A DNA stretch of 6,080 bases from Planctomycetota bacterium (GCA_021778575.1 JAJYCH010000316.1:1-6080); one strand, 5' to 3'; numbered from the stretch's first letter, positions 1 to 5,855 are shown. A program made the numbers and translations. The notes: generated from the sequence alone by a model not told the origin.

Positions 1-345
1 GGAAGAGCCACACGAAGGCGTCCCGAAAGAAATTGCGAGCGTTGGGTATCAAACTGAGCGAAATCCCCCGGTGCGCCTGGGGAAAGACTTAGCGCTGTAG
101 TACTAGGTTCATGGTTTGACACCATCAATGGGTGGATTGAAGATCTCCACGACACCGATTGCGCGGTGGGCTGCAAGTGGTCGAAGAGTGAGTTCCTTAT
201 CGACTATAAGAAACGTAAGGCAGATCGGGTCGCTTTCTGCCGCTCAAAGCTCTGGCGTCAGCCAACCTCGAGTTCAAGTCCGGAAATCGAAATTCACCAT
301 TTTTGGGTAGCGATGCGAAGAACCAGAAAGCGGGAGAAGAAAAAG
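1..345. other. No recognisable gene; lower-GC upstream stretch
   Basis: Nothing here is recognisable as a gene. On the + strand one frame is open from 58 to 354 and another runs from the window edge (base 2) to a TAG at 98-100, but neither has a convincing start with a ribosome binding site, and neither translation resembles a family I know. The open stretch ends in a lysine/arginine-rich tail and uses AT-richer codons than the genes downstream, so it may be a decayed gene or simple chance. A small GC hairpin (65-71 with 76-82, one mismatch, TGCG loop) and the 8-base palindrome TAGTACTA (98-105) are the only structures seen. Confidence 0.5.
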
Positions 346-364
346 TCAAACTGACTGGAAAGGC

Positions 365-413
365 AAAAGGGGTCAAGGTCCAATAAGTAGGCCAAAAGGG
401 GTCAAAAGGGTCA
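365..413 (+). repeat. Three direct copies of an AAAAGGGGTCA core
   Basis: The 11-base core AAAAGGGGTCA occurs at 365-375 and again at 394-404. A one-base-shorter version, AAAAGGGTCA, follows at 404-413 and shares the end base of the second copy. The same core appears in inverted orientation in the tandem array just downstream (432-486), so the two groups face each other across about 20 bases. The stretch lies outside any gene. Similar A/G-rich GGGGTCA repeats are, from memory, common between planctomycete genes, but I cannot search for other copies here. Confidence 0.7.
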
Positions 414-431
414 AAATAGATGAATGAACCT

Positions 432-486
432 TGAGTCCTTTTCCTGCTGTGACCCCTTTTCCTGCTCTTGACCCGTTTTCCTGCTG
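432..486 (-). repeat. Three tandem 18-19 base repeats
   Basis: Three consecutive imperfect units fill this stretch: 432-449, 450-468 and 469-486. Read on the + strand the consensus is TGACCCCTTTTCCTGCTS; read on the - strand each unit is AGCAGGAAAAGGGGTCA plus a spacer base or two. The middle unit is one base longer. The first unit differs by AGT for ACC near its start, and the third has a G in place of one C. They are the inverted counterparts of the AAAAGGGGTCA cores at 365-413. No coding function is apparent; a repeat family, protein-binding array or decayed mobile-element end are the open possibilities. Confidence 0.75.
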
Positions 487-488
487 AA

Positions 489-513
489 GCCCACCGTTTT
501 GCGGATGGTGGGC
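489..513. repeat. Hairpin GCCCACC / GGTGGGC
   Basis: GCCCACC at 489-495 pairs perfectly with GGTGGGC at 507-513 around an 11-base loop that includes TTTTGCGG. It starts three bases after the tandem array and shares its right arm with the REP-like palindrome at 507-540, so only one of the two structures could form at a time. There is no T tract on either side, so it does not look like an intrinsic terminator. It more likely belongs to the same repeat cluster. Confidence 0.55.
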
Positions 514-540
514 CTCGCCTGAGGCTCGGCACCACCCTAC
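507..540 (-). repeat. REP-like palindrome headed by GTAG
   Basis: Read on the - strand this element begins with GTAG (540-537) and then forms an imperfect hairpin. GGTGG (536-532) pairs with CCACC (511-507), one T is bulged at 531, GCC (530-528) pairs with GGC (514-512), GA faces GA as a tandem mismatch, and GCC (525-523) pairs with GGC (519-517) around a TCA loop. A GTAG tetranucleotide directly before an imperfect palindrome is the known hallmark of REP sequences handled by REP-associated tyrosine transposases (RAYTs). No RAYT gene is in the window. The assignment rests on form alone, not on seeing other copies. Confidence 0.5.
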
Positions 541-717
541 AAATGGCCATAAAGTTTTGCCGGCATTCATGGTGGGGCTCGTTGCACTCGACCCACCCGC
601 CACATCAGAAGGCAGTCCCTCAGAAAATCTGGGCACACGCGATTCACCGGCCCGAGGAACTTGGACTTGCGAACCGCCGCCGAATTCTGGACACTAGGTC
701 ATCTCGAACGGAACGAT
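541..717. other. Intergenic stretch before the SRP RNA
   Basis: No gene is supported here. The stretch should contain the promoter of the SRP RNA, but I do not see a clean one. TTGGAC at 661-666 followed after 16 bases by AATTCT is a poor match and would start transcription some 20 bases too far upstream. The open frame that runs through from 468 to 719 overlaps the repeat array and the SRP RNA edge and has no recognisable protein content. Confidence 0.4.
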
Positions 718-718
718 G

Positions 719-853
719 AGCGGGGGTCGGGGTGAGCCGGGGGGGACCCGGGCAATGGGGACCTGCGAACCTGGTCAGGGCTTGACGGCAGCAGCCATAA
801 GCACCGTCTTCATGTGCCCGGGAGCACCTCCCCGGTTCTCCCCGACCCCCGCT
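719..853 (+). ncRNA. ffs: Signal recognition particle RNA (4.5S type)
   Basis: This is the RNA core of the signal recognition particle, which binds the Ffh GTPase and targets nascent membrane and secreted proteins to the translocon. The ends, 719-732 and 840-853, form a perfect 14-base-pair helix, with a possible extra G-U pair at 718/854. Inner helices are 737-742 with 830-835 and 747-754 with 815-822, the second a perfect 8 pairs. The apex carries the domain IV signature GGTCAGG (773-779) opposite AGCAGCC (790-796), with the hairpin GCT/GGC closed by tetraloop TGAC (783-786), where E. coli has GGAA. At about 135 nt it is somewhat longer than the 114-nt E. coli RNA. Its place directly upstream of dnaX matches the conserved arrangement, as with scr-dnaX in Bacillus. 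Exact 5' and 3' ends are inferred from the pairing. Confidence 0.9.
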
Positions 854-894
854 TTCCGTTGCACTTCTTCTCCAGGCCCGATGGAGCGTGCCTC

Positions 895-2619
895 GTGTCG
901 CGACCCCGAGGGGCGGATCTCTCGACGCCCGACGCCGACCCGGTCGGCTACACGGTGGTCGCCCGACGCTATCGACCGCAACGGTTCGAGGACGTCGTCG
1001 GCCAGGATCATGTCGTTCAGGCCCTCCGGAACGCGATCCGGCTCAACCGGGTCACCCACGCCTACCTGTTCAGCGGCACCCGAGGGGTCGGCAAGACGTC
1101 GATCGCCCGGATCTTCGCCAAGTGCCTGAACTGCGTGCATGGCCCGACCGAAAATCCCGACCAGACCTGCGACATCTGCCGGGCCATCTCGGTCGGCCAG
1201 GACGTCGACGTCATCGAGATCGACGGAGCCAGTAATAACGGCGTCGAGCAGGTCCGCGAGCTTCGTCAGAACGCCGGGCTCCGACCGAGCCGCGCCCGGT
1301 TCAAGATCTATTACATCGACGAGGTTCACATGCTCTCGACCGGCGCGTTCAACGCGCTGCTCAAGACGCTGGAGGAACCTCCGAGCCACGTCAAATTCTT
1401 CTTCGCGACGACCGAGCCGAACAAGATCCCGATCACCGTCCTCTCACGCTGCCAGCGGTATGACTTCGCCGGGATCACCCCCGACCAGATCACCGCGACG
1501 CTCGGCGAAATCTGCGAGAGCGAGAAGGTCCAGGCCGACCCCGAAGCGCTGGGAGTGATCGCCCGGCGCGCCGGCGGCTCGATGCGCGACGCGCAGTCGC
1601 TCCTGGAGCAACTGCTCTCGTTCGGCGGCGAGCGGCTGACCGTCGAACTGGTCCAGCAACAGCTCGGGATCGCCAGCGACGACCGGACGCTCGACCTCCT
1701 CGACGCCCTCTCGCGCCGTGACGCCGCCGAGGCCCTGAAGATCGTCGACCTCACCGCGTCGGGTGGAGTTCAGCCGACCGAGCTTCTGGCCGGAACGCTG
1801 GAATTTCTTCGCGATGTGATGGTGGTCGCGGTCAACCCCGCGCAGACGTTGCTGGCCGCCAGCCCTCGCCAGAAGCCCCGGCTCGAAGAGATCGCCGGGC
1901 GGTGGTCGCTCGATACACTGCTCGCCGCGCTCCAGATTCTGGCCGAGGCCCGGTCGAGACTTCGAGGGAGCCCGCACGGGCGGACGATCGTCGAGATCGC
2001 CGTGCTCCGGGTCGCCCGGCTCGAAAACCTGGTCGAGATCGGCGAAGTGATCACCCGGCTCGCGGCGCTCGAGTCGGGAGCCCCTCCGGCCGCCCCGGTC
2101 GAAAAAAAAAAGCTGATACCCGCTGAAGTCGCCCCTCCGGCGGCGAAACCGGAGCCTGTCGAGGTTCCCGAACCGATCTCCTCAAGGGTCGAAGCGGCTC
2201 CGTCCTTGCCGATTCCCTGGAACCTTGAGGCGATCACGTCGGGCTGGGCGGGCTGGGCGGCGACGCAAGGCACGGAACTCGCGGGCAAACTGGTGAACCT
2301 GCTTCCCGCCGCTCTCGAAGGCCCGGAAAACCTGGTCATCCAGCCGACCACGGGCTACAATTGGCTGGTCGACCTGGTCGAGCGTTCCGACGCCCGGTCG
2401 AAGATCGAGAGCGGACTCCGTCAGTGGCTTGACCGTCGGGTGGTGGTCCAGTTCCGCAAGATCGACGAACCTTCGGCGACCGCGAACCACCGCCATTCCT
2501 CGGTCAACTCGCGCGATGACCGACTCCGGGACGAGCCGCTTCACCTGCTGATCGTCGAGCGATTCGAGGCCAAGGCGATCCGGGTCGAAGACGAGGTGAA
2601 TGAGACGGATGAACGTTGA
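895..2619 (+). CDS. dnaX: DNA polymerase III subunit gamma/tau (DnaX)
   Basis: DnaX is the ATPase of the clamp loader that opens and places the sliding clamp during replication and couples the replicative polymerases. I chose GTG 895 (574 aa). TGGAG lies 8 bases upstream, and the family's usual N-terminus (YTVVARRYRPQRFEDVVGQ) follows after about 18 residues. The ATG at 814 lies inside the SRP RNA. With this start, the Walker A GTRGVGKT is at residues 61-68 and the zinc module at C77, C80, C92 and C95. Walker B with DEVH is near 142-145, sensor 1 FFATTEPNKIP near 169-179, the SRC arginine finger near 184-186, and a sensor-2-like GGSMRDAQSLLEQL near 227. A Pro/Ala/Glu-rich linker follows from about residue 393, then a C-terminal domain to 574, rather short beside E. 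coli tau (643 aa). A run of ten A residues falls at residues 403-406 (see separate entry). ybaB follows after 66 bases. Confidence 0.95.
   Translation: MSRPRGADLSTPDADPVGYTVVARRYRPQRFEDVVGQDHVVQALRNAIRLNRVTHAYLFSGTRGVGKTSIARIFAKCLNCVHGPTENPDQTCDICRAISVGQDVDVIEIDGASNNGVEQVRELRQNAGLRPSRARFKIYYIDEVHMLSTGAFNALLKTLEEPPSHVKFFFATTEPNKIPITVLSRCQRYDFAGITPDQITATLGEICESEKVQADPEALGVIARRAGGSMRDAQSLLEQLLSFGGERLTVELVQQQLGIASDDRTLDLLDALSRRDAAEALKIVDLTASGGVQPTELLAGTLEFLRDVMVVAVNPAQTLLAASPRQKPRLEEIAGRWSLDTLLAALQILAEARSRLRGSPHGRTIVEIAVLRVARLENLVEIGEVITRLAALESGAPPAAPVEKKKLIPAEVAPPAAKPEPVEVPEPISSRVEAAPSLPIPWNLEAITSGWAGWAATQGTELAGKLVNLLPAALEGPENLVIQPTTGYNWLVDLVERSDARSKIESGLRQWLDRRVVVQFRKIDEPSATANHRHSSVNSRDDRLRDEPLHLLIVERFEAKAIRVEDEVNETDER
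2102..2111 (+). promoter_or_regulatory. dnaX: A10 slippage site within dnaX
   Basis: Ten consecutive A residues are read in frame as GAA AAA AAA AAG (E403-K406). One extra A in the transcript, or a -1 ribosomal shift, would give about four new codons (ADTR) and then TGA at 2124-2126. One A fewer would give AGC and then TGA at 2114-2116. The products would be about 410 and 406 aa, close to the 431 aa of E. coli gamma, and end just after the clamp-loader core. Known precedents are transcriptional slippage on an A9 run in Thermus dnaX and -1 frameshifting at A-AAA-AAG in E. coli. A GGGAG lies at 2076-2080, about 21 bases upstream, and a 6-bp hairpin starts at 2135; both are too far away to match the E. 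coli design, so transcriptional slippage is the likelier route. Slippage itself is inferred. Confidence 0.65.
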
Positions 2620-2685
2620 TTGACCAGAATTCCCCGGTTCGTTCAACCTTTCCATTTTTCCATTCCCCATCAACAAAGGGATGCC

Positions 2686-3039
2686 GTGTTCAATAACCTG
2701 GGCAACCTTGCCGATTTGATGCGCAACGCCGGCAAGATCCGCGAGAACGTCGAGAAGGCAACCGAGGCCCTGGGGCAACTCGTGGTCGAGGGGACGGCCG
2801 GCGGCGGCGGCGTGGTGGCCAAGGTCAACGGCAAGATGGAACTGCTCTCGGTCCGGATCGACCCCAAGCTCCTGACCGACGGCGATGCCGAACTCCTCGA
2901 AGATCTGGTGACGGCGGCCGTGAACCAGGGGCTGACCAAAGCCCGCGAAGCGGCGGCCGAGTCGATCAGTTCGCTGGCCGGTGGCCTGCCCATTCCCGGG
3001 CTTTCCGGCCTGTTCGGTCCGGGCTCGGGGGGAGCCTGA
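2686..3039 (+). CDS. ybaB: YbaB/EbfC family nucleoid-associated protein
   Basis: Members of this family are small dimeric DNA-binding proteins that coat the nucleoid; the gene is almost always found between dnaX and recR, as here. The 117-aa product starts (M)FNNLGNLADLMRNAGKIRENVEK, the usual amphipathic N-terminal helix. It continues with the family core: VEGTAGGGGVVAKVNGKM, then VRIDPKLL and AELLEDLVTAAVNQ, and a Gly/Pro/Leu-rich tail (PIPGLSGLF) like that of other members. I chose GTG 2686 because AAAGGG ends 5 bases upstream and the protein then begins with the typical MF. An in-frame TTG at 2620 would add 22 residues unlike the family, and the ATG at 2681 is in another frame. The stop is 3 bases before recR, so the two are surely cotranscribed and probably translationally coupled. 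Confidence 0.93.
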   Translation: MFNNLGNLADLMRNAGKIRENVEKATEALGQLVVEGTAGGGGVVAKVNGKMELLSVRIDPKLLTDGDAELLEDLVTAAVNQGLTKAREAAAESISSLAGGLPIPGLSGLFGPGSGGA

Positions 3040-3042
3040 CCC

Positions 3043-3648
3043 ATGGCCGGCCCGTCTGTGGCTCTCGACCGGTTGATCGACGCCTTCGGCCGACTTCCCG
3101 GCCTGGGCGCCAAGTCGGCCGAGCGGCTCGCCTATCACTTGCTCAAGGCCCCGCCCGAAGAAGCCCTGGCGCTGGCCGAGGCCATCCGGGCGGTCAAGGA
3201 CAGCATCCGCTACTGCCAGAGCTGCTATCACCTGACCGAGGCCGATCAACCCCTTTGCGAGATCTGTCGCGACCCCCGGCGCAATGCCGCGCTGATCTGT
3301 GTCGTCGAGCAAAGCCGTGATCTCCTGGCCCTCGAAAAGTCGGGAACCTACCAGGGGACCTATCACGTCCTTCTCGGCCGACTCGCCCCCTCGCAAGGGA
3401 TCGGCCCCGACCAGTTGACCCTCGACGCGCTCGAGCGCCGGGTCCGTGCCGGCGGCGTGACCGAGCTGATCATGGCCACCAACCCCACCCTGGAAGGGGA
3501 CGGCACCGCGCTATTGGTGGCCAATCGCCTCGAAGGGACCGAGGTGTCCATCACCCGGCTGGCTCGCGGCCTGGCCTCGGGAAGTGTGCTCGAATTCGCC
3601 AATAAAGAGATGCTCGCCGACGCGATCAACGGGCGCCAACGCTTTTGA
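3043..3648 (+). CDS. recR: Recombination mediator protein RecR
   Basis: RecR works with RecO (and RecF) to load RecA on single-stranded DNA at gaps during recombinational repair. The 201-aa length is typical. The helix-hairpin-helix [17 protein letters not shown] is at residues 18-34 and the C4 zinc finger uses C58, C61, C72 and C75. The Toprim domain begins with [17 protein letters not shown] (85-101) and includes [11 protein letters not shown] (146-156). The C-terminal motif reads [18 protein letters not shown] (172-189), where many RecR proteins have GLPVGGDLEYADE; the Pro and one Asp are replaced. ATG 3043 is preceded by GGAG 8 bases upstream and follows the ybaB stop by 3 bases. No intrinsic terminator is seen after the gene; the next promoter starts within 12 bases of its stop. 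Confidence 0.96.
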   Translation: MAGPSVALDRLIDAFGRLPGLGAKSAERLAYHLLKAPPEEALALAEAIRAVKDSIRYCQSCYHLTEADQPLCEICRDPRRNAALICVVEQSRDLLALEKSGTYQGTYHVLLGRLAPSQGIGPDQLTLDALERRVRAGGVTELIMATNPTLEGDGTALLVANRLEGTEVSITRLARGLASGSVLEFANKEMLADAINGRQRF

Positions 3649-3659
3649 CCCGCCTGCCC

Positions 3660-3688
3660 TTGCCAAGCGAACCAGGGCGCGGCATAAT
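3660..3688 (+). promoter_or_regulatory. Sigma-70-type promoter for rpoN
   Basis: TTGCCA (3660-3665) and CATAAT (3684-3688 with C at 3683) each match the sigma-70 consensus at five of six positions and are separated by exactly 17 bases. Transcription would begin near 3695, giving rpoN a leader of roughly 140 bases. This is the best promoter in the window and indicates that rpoN can be transcribed independently of the dnaX-ybaB-recR group. An inverted repeat flanks the -10 region (separate entry). Confidence 0.65.
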
Positions 3689-3698
3689 ATTTGCTTGG
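3663..3698. repeat. Inverted repeat over the rpoN promoter
   Basis: CCAAGCGAA (3663-3671) and TTTGCTTGG (3690-3698) are inverted copies with one mismatch, separated by 18 bases. The left arm overlaps the end of the -35 element and the right arm covers the expected start of transcription, with the -10 box between. The spacing would suit a dimeric regulator bound to both half-sites, but the loop is too long and no T tract follows, so this is not a terminator for recR. Chance is not excluded. Confidence 0.35.
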
Positions 3699-3733
3699 AC
3701 AGTAGGAGCCATGCTCGACACCTGAGTCAACTC

Positions 3734-3826
3734 ATGGCGTGCGACCTGGCTCGCTACTGGTTCGACCATTTCGGCCGTGTTTCCTGGTTTGTGATGGGTC
3801 GGTCCCTATCTTTCCGTGGCGGATAA
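3734..3826 (+). CDS. Possible 30-aa leader ORF before rpoN
   Basis: A 30-codon frame starts at ATG 3734 and ends with TAA seven bases before the rpoN start. The predicted peptide is rich in aromatic and arginine residues (MACDLARYWF at its start) and matches nothing I know. It lacks a clear ribosome binding site. A better one, AGGAG at 3704-3708, serves only a four-residue frame (ATG 3711 to TGA 3725). Either frame could in principle tie rpoN translation to leader translation, but it may equally be non-coding leader. I rate it as weakly supported. Confidence 0.2.
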   Translation: MACDLARYWFDHFGRVSWFVMGRSLSFRGG

Positions 3827-3833
3827 TAGGACT

Positions 3834-5264
3834 ATGCGTCTCGATACTTCTCAGCATCAGCGGATGGACATGCGGCAGCGGATGGCCCCGCGCATGATCC
3901 AGTCAATGGAGATTCTCCAGCTCCCGCTGATGGCGCTTCAGGAGCGGATTGACCAGGAATTGATCGAGAACCCGATCCTGGTCGACCTCCGGGAATCGTC
4001 ATCCCCGGCCGAGACGGAGACCGACGCCGAAACCCCCACGACCACCGCCGAGGAAGCCCCGACCACCGAGTTTGACGACTCGGACGACTGGGCCGACTCC
4101 TATAGCGAGACTCACCGGCTGAGCCGGGCCGCTCTGAGCGAAGAAGCGGATCGTAAACACGACGCCATGCAGAACATGGCCTCCCGTCCCGAATCGCTCC
4201 ACGACGACCTGGCCCATCAACTCGGTTATCTTGAGTGTGATCCGGAAGTCCGGGCGATGGCGGATTATCTGATTTACAATCTCGACGACAACGGGTTCCT
4301 CAACCTCGAATTGCGCGACCTCGTCCGCGACTCGGGCGGAGATGCCACCTACGCCCAGGCGGAGGAAGCGCTCGCCCTGGTCCAGAAGCTCGACCCGCCC
4401 GGAGTCGGTGCCCGGAACCTCCGCGAGTGCCTGCTGCTCCAGCTCACGCCCGACGTCCCCTGCCGCGATGTCCTTCAGGTCTTGATCTCGAATCACCTCG
4501 ACGACATCCAGCAGAACCGTCTGCCGGCGATCGAGAAGCGTACCGGTATTCCGATCGACGAGATCAAGGAAGCGATCGAGCATCTCCGACGGCTCAACCC
4601 CCGGCCCGGCTCGCGATTCGCCTCGACGAACTCGCAGTACGTCCTGCCCGACCTGATCGTCGAGGCCAACGACCAGGGCGAGTACGAGGTTCGGCTGGCC
4701 GACGATCACACGCCGCAACTGGCGATCTCGCGCCAGTACCAGAAGATGCTCAAGAACAAGCAGTCCGACCCGGTCACTCGCGAGTTCATCCAGAAGAAGA
4801 TCCAGTCGGCCCGCTGGCTGATCGAGTCGATCGAACAGCGCCGAAGCACCTTGCTGAAGGTGGCCAAGGCGATCATCGAGCACCAGAAAAACTTTCTCGA
4901 CAAGGGGCCCGAGTCGATCGAGCCCTTGAAGATGCAAGAAATCGCCGACCGGGTCGAGGTCCACGTCACGACCGTCAGCCGGGCCGTGGACGACAAATGG
5001 GTGCAGACCCCCCGCGGAATCTTCGCCCTGAAACGGTTCTTCGGCGGCGGAACCACGACGACCGACGGAGTTGACGTCGCCTGGGAGACGATCAAGCAGA
5101 AACTGCTCGAAATCATCGGCAAGGAAGACAAGTCGAACCCCCTCTCCGACGAGGAGATCGTCGACGCACTGAGCCTCTCCGGCTTCCCGGTCGCCCGACG
5201 CACCGTGACCAAGTACCGCAAGGCGCTCCGGATTGCTTCCAGCCGACAACGCAAGCAGTTCTGA
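3834..5264 (+). CDS. rpoN: RNA polymerase sigma-54 factor (RpoN)
   Basis: RpoN directs RNA polymerase to -24/-12 promoters that stay closed until an AAA+ enhancer-binding protein acts, usually for nitrogen, stress or surface functions. I chose ATG 3834 (476 aa): AGGA is just upstream and the protein then begins with Region I as usual, while the in-frame GTG 3816 has no binding site. Region I (1-50) contains APRMIQSMEILQLPLMALQERI. An acidic, Thr/Glu/Asp-rich Region II runs to about 95, and a core-binding region includes KLDPPGVGARNL (185-196) and LNPRPGSRF (254-262). The helix-turn-helix MQEIADRVEVHVTTVSRAV is at 367-385, then WVQTPRGIFALKRFF (389-403). The RpoN box ARRTVTKYR (454-462) differs from the classical ARRTVAKYR at one residue. 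The gene is complete and appears functional. It has its own promoter and ends in a strong hairpin. Confidence 0.97.
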   Translation: MRLDTSQHQRMDMRQRMAPRMIQSMEILQLPLMALQERIDQELIENPILVDLRESSSPAETETDAETPTTTAEEAPTTEFDDSDDWADSYSETHRLSRAALSEEADRKHDAMQNMASRPESLHDDLAHQLGYLECDPEVRAMADYLIYNLDDNGFLNLELRDLVRDSGGDATYAQAEEALALVQKLDPPGVGARNLRECLLLQLTPDVPCRDVLQVLISNHLDDIQQNRLPAIEKRTGIPIDEIKEAIEHLRRLNPRPGSRFASTNSQYVLPDLIVEANDQGEYEVRLADDHTPQLAISRQYQKMLKNKQSDPVTREFIQKKIQSARWLIESIEQRRSTLLKVAKAIIEHQKNFLDKGPESIEPLKMQEIADRVEVHVTTVSRAVDDKWVQTPRGIFALKRFFGGGTTTTDGVDVAWETIKQKLLEIIGKEDKSNPLSDEEIVDALSLSGFPVARRTVTKYRKALRIASSRQRKQF

Positions 5265-5309
5265 TCGAGATCCGGGTGATCGGAACTCGACTTTCCCGAA
5301 AAGGAAAAC

Positions 5310-5345
5310 AAGGCCCGAGTTGCTCCAACGAGCACCTCGGGCCTT
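5310..5345. terminator. Bidirectional terminator between rpoN and XRE gene
   Basis: AAGGCCCGAG (5310-5319) pairs perfectly with CTCGGGCCTT (5336-5345). After one mismatch the stem continues as TGCTC/GAGCA around a CAAC loop, about 15 pairs in all. It lies 45 bases after the rpoN stop and 30 bases beyond the stop of the - strand XRE gene. On the - strand the stem is followed by a T-rich run (GTTTTCCTTTT), a good intrinsic terminator. On the + strand only a broken T-rich tract (TTGATTATTGAT) follows, so termination of rpoN there is likely but weaker. Confidence 0.8.
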
Positions 5346-5375
5346 GATTATTGATCCTGCATCAATCGTACTGAT

Positions 5376-5855
5376 TCAGGCCGAGTTCACCCGGCTGGCC
5401 GTGGCGACAGGGGCCACGCTGTTGCGGACCTGGTCGGGTAGGGTGACGACGGGCTTCGCCGCGTCGACCAGCCGCTGCATGGCGACTTCGTAGCCGATGA
5501 TCCTTGAGTATTCGAGCAGGTATTCGGCCTGCTTGTAGCCGATTTCTCGGGCCAGGCGCTGGATGGTCGTTTCTCGTTCGTCGGCCGATTCCTTGGGCTG
5601 ATTGGGGTCGGCGTCGAGTGCGTCGTCGGCCAGGAAGTCAAGCGAGACCCCGACCGCACGGGCCAGAGCGATGGCGTTTTCGAGGCCGGGAAGCGACTTA
5701 CCGTTCATGATCCGCGAGATCTCGGAGTCGCTCACATCCGATTTACGAGCCAACTTCTGGCCGTTGAGGCCGAGCTGTAAAATTTTCTGGGCGAGCTTTT
5801 CGCTGAACCGGTTGCAATTCTTCCAGAGTTTCTTTTCCATCGGTGTCTTGTCCAT
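5376..5855 (-). CDS. XRE-family helix-turn-helix regulator
   Basis: A 159-aa predicted cytoplasmic DNA-binding protein. I chose the ATG at 5855 because GAGGA sits nine bases upstream. A GTG at 5858 would use the same site, and the ATG at 5882 has a poorer one and may lie right at the start of transcription. The Cro/C1-type domain covers residues 21-78, with the helix-turn-helix LARKSDVSDSEISRIMNGK near 35-53 and the typical ending AVGVSLDFLADD. After an acidic linker (79-95) there is an unrecognised helical segment with GYKQAEYLLEYSRIIGYEVA (106-125). It could be an oligomerisation or ligand-binding part. No kinase, protease or toxin partner is adjacent, so the target is unknown. The gene converges on rpoN and shares its terminator; nothing links the two functionally. 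Confidence 0.85.
   Translation of the reverse strand: MDKTPMEKKLWKNCNRFSEKLAQKILQLGLNGQKLARKSDVSDSEISRIMNGKSLPGLENAIALARAVGVSLDFLADDALDADPNQPKESADERETTIQRLAREIGYKQAEYLLEYSRIIGYEVAMQRLVDAAKPVVTLPDQVRNSVAPVATASRVNSA

Noticed and set aside
262..300. tRNA-like 3' end (GAGTTCAAGTCC and a nearby ACCA)
   Set aside because: The would-be T stem does not pair beyond one or two bases, and no D arm, anticodon arm or acceptor partner lies upstream at the right spacing.
432..486. Tandem units as a CRISPR array
   Set aside because: The units abut with no unique spacers of 25-40 bases between them, and no cas gene is present.
814..894. Upstream ATG 814 as the dnaX start
   Set aside because: It lies inside the SRP RNA helix, and the added 27 residues are unlike DnaX. 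GTG 895 has a well-spaced TGGAG.
2620..2685. TTG 2620 as the ybaB start
   Set aside because: It directly abuts the dnaX stop without a suitable binding site and adds 22 residues not seen in the family. GTG 2686 has AAAGGG and gives the usual N-terminus.
2182..3396. 404-codon open frame on the - strand across dnaX, ybaB and recR
   Set aside because: It lies opposite three well-identified genes and is a product of GC-rich codon bias. Its translation resembles no protein family.
3584..3733. Long form of the frame ending at 3826, starting inside recR
   Set aside because: It overlaps the recR C-terminus and the promoter of rpoN, and has no recognisable content. Only the short leader form is kept, at low confidence.
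3999..5249. 416-codon open frame on the - strand opposite rpoN
   Set aside because: The sense strand encodes a complete RpoN with all family motifs. The antisense frame has no ribosome binding site and unconvincing composition.
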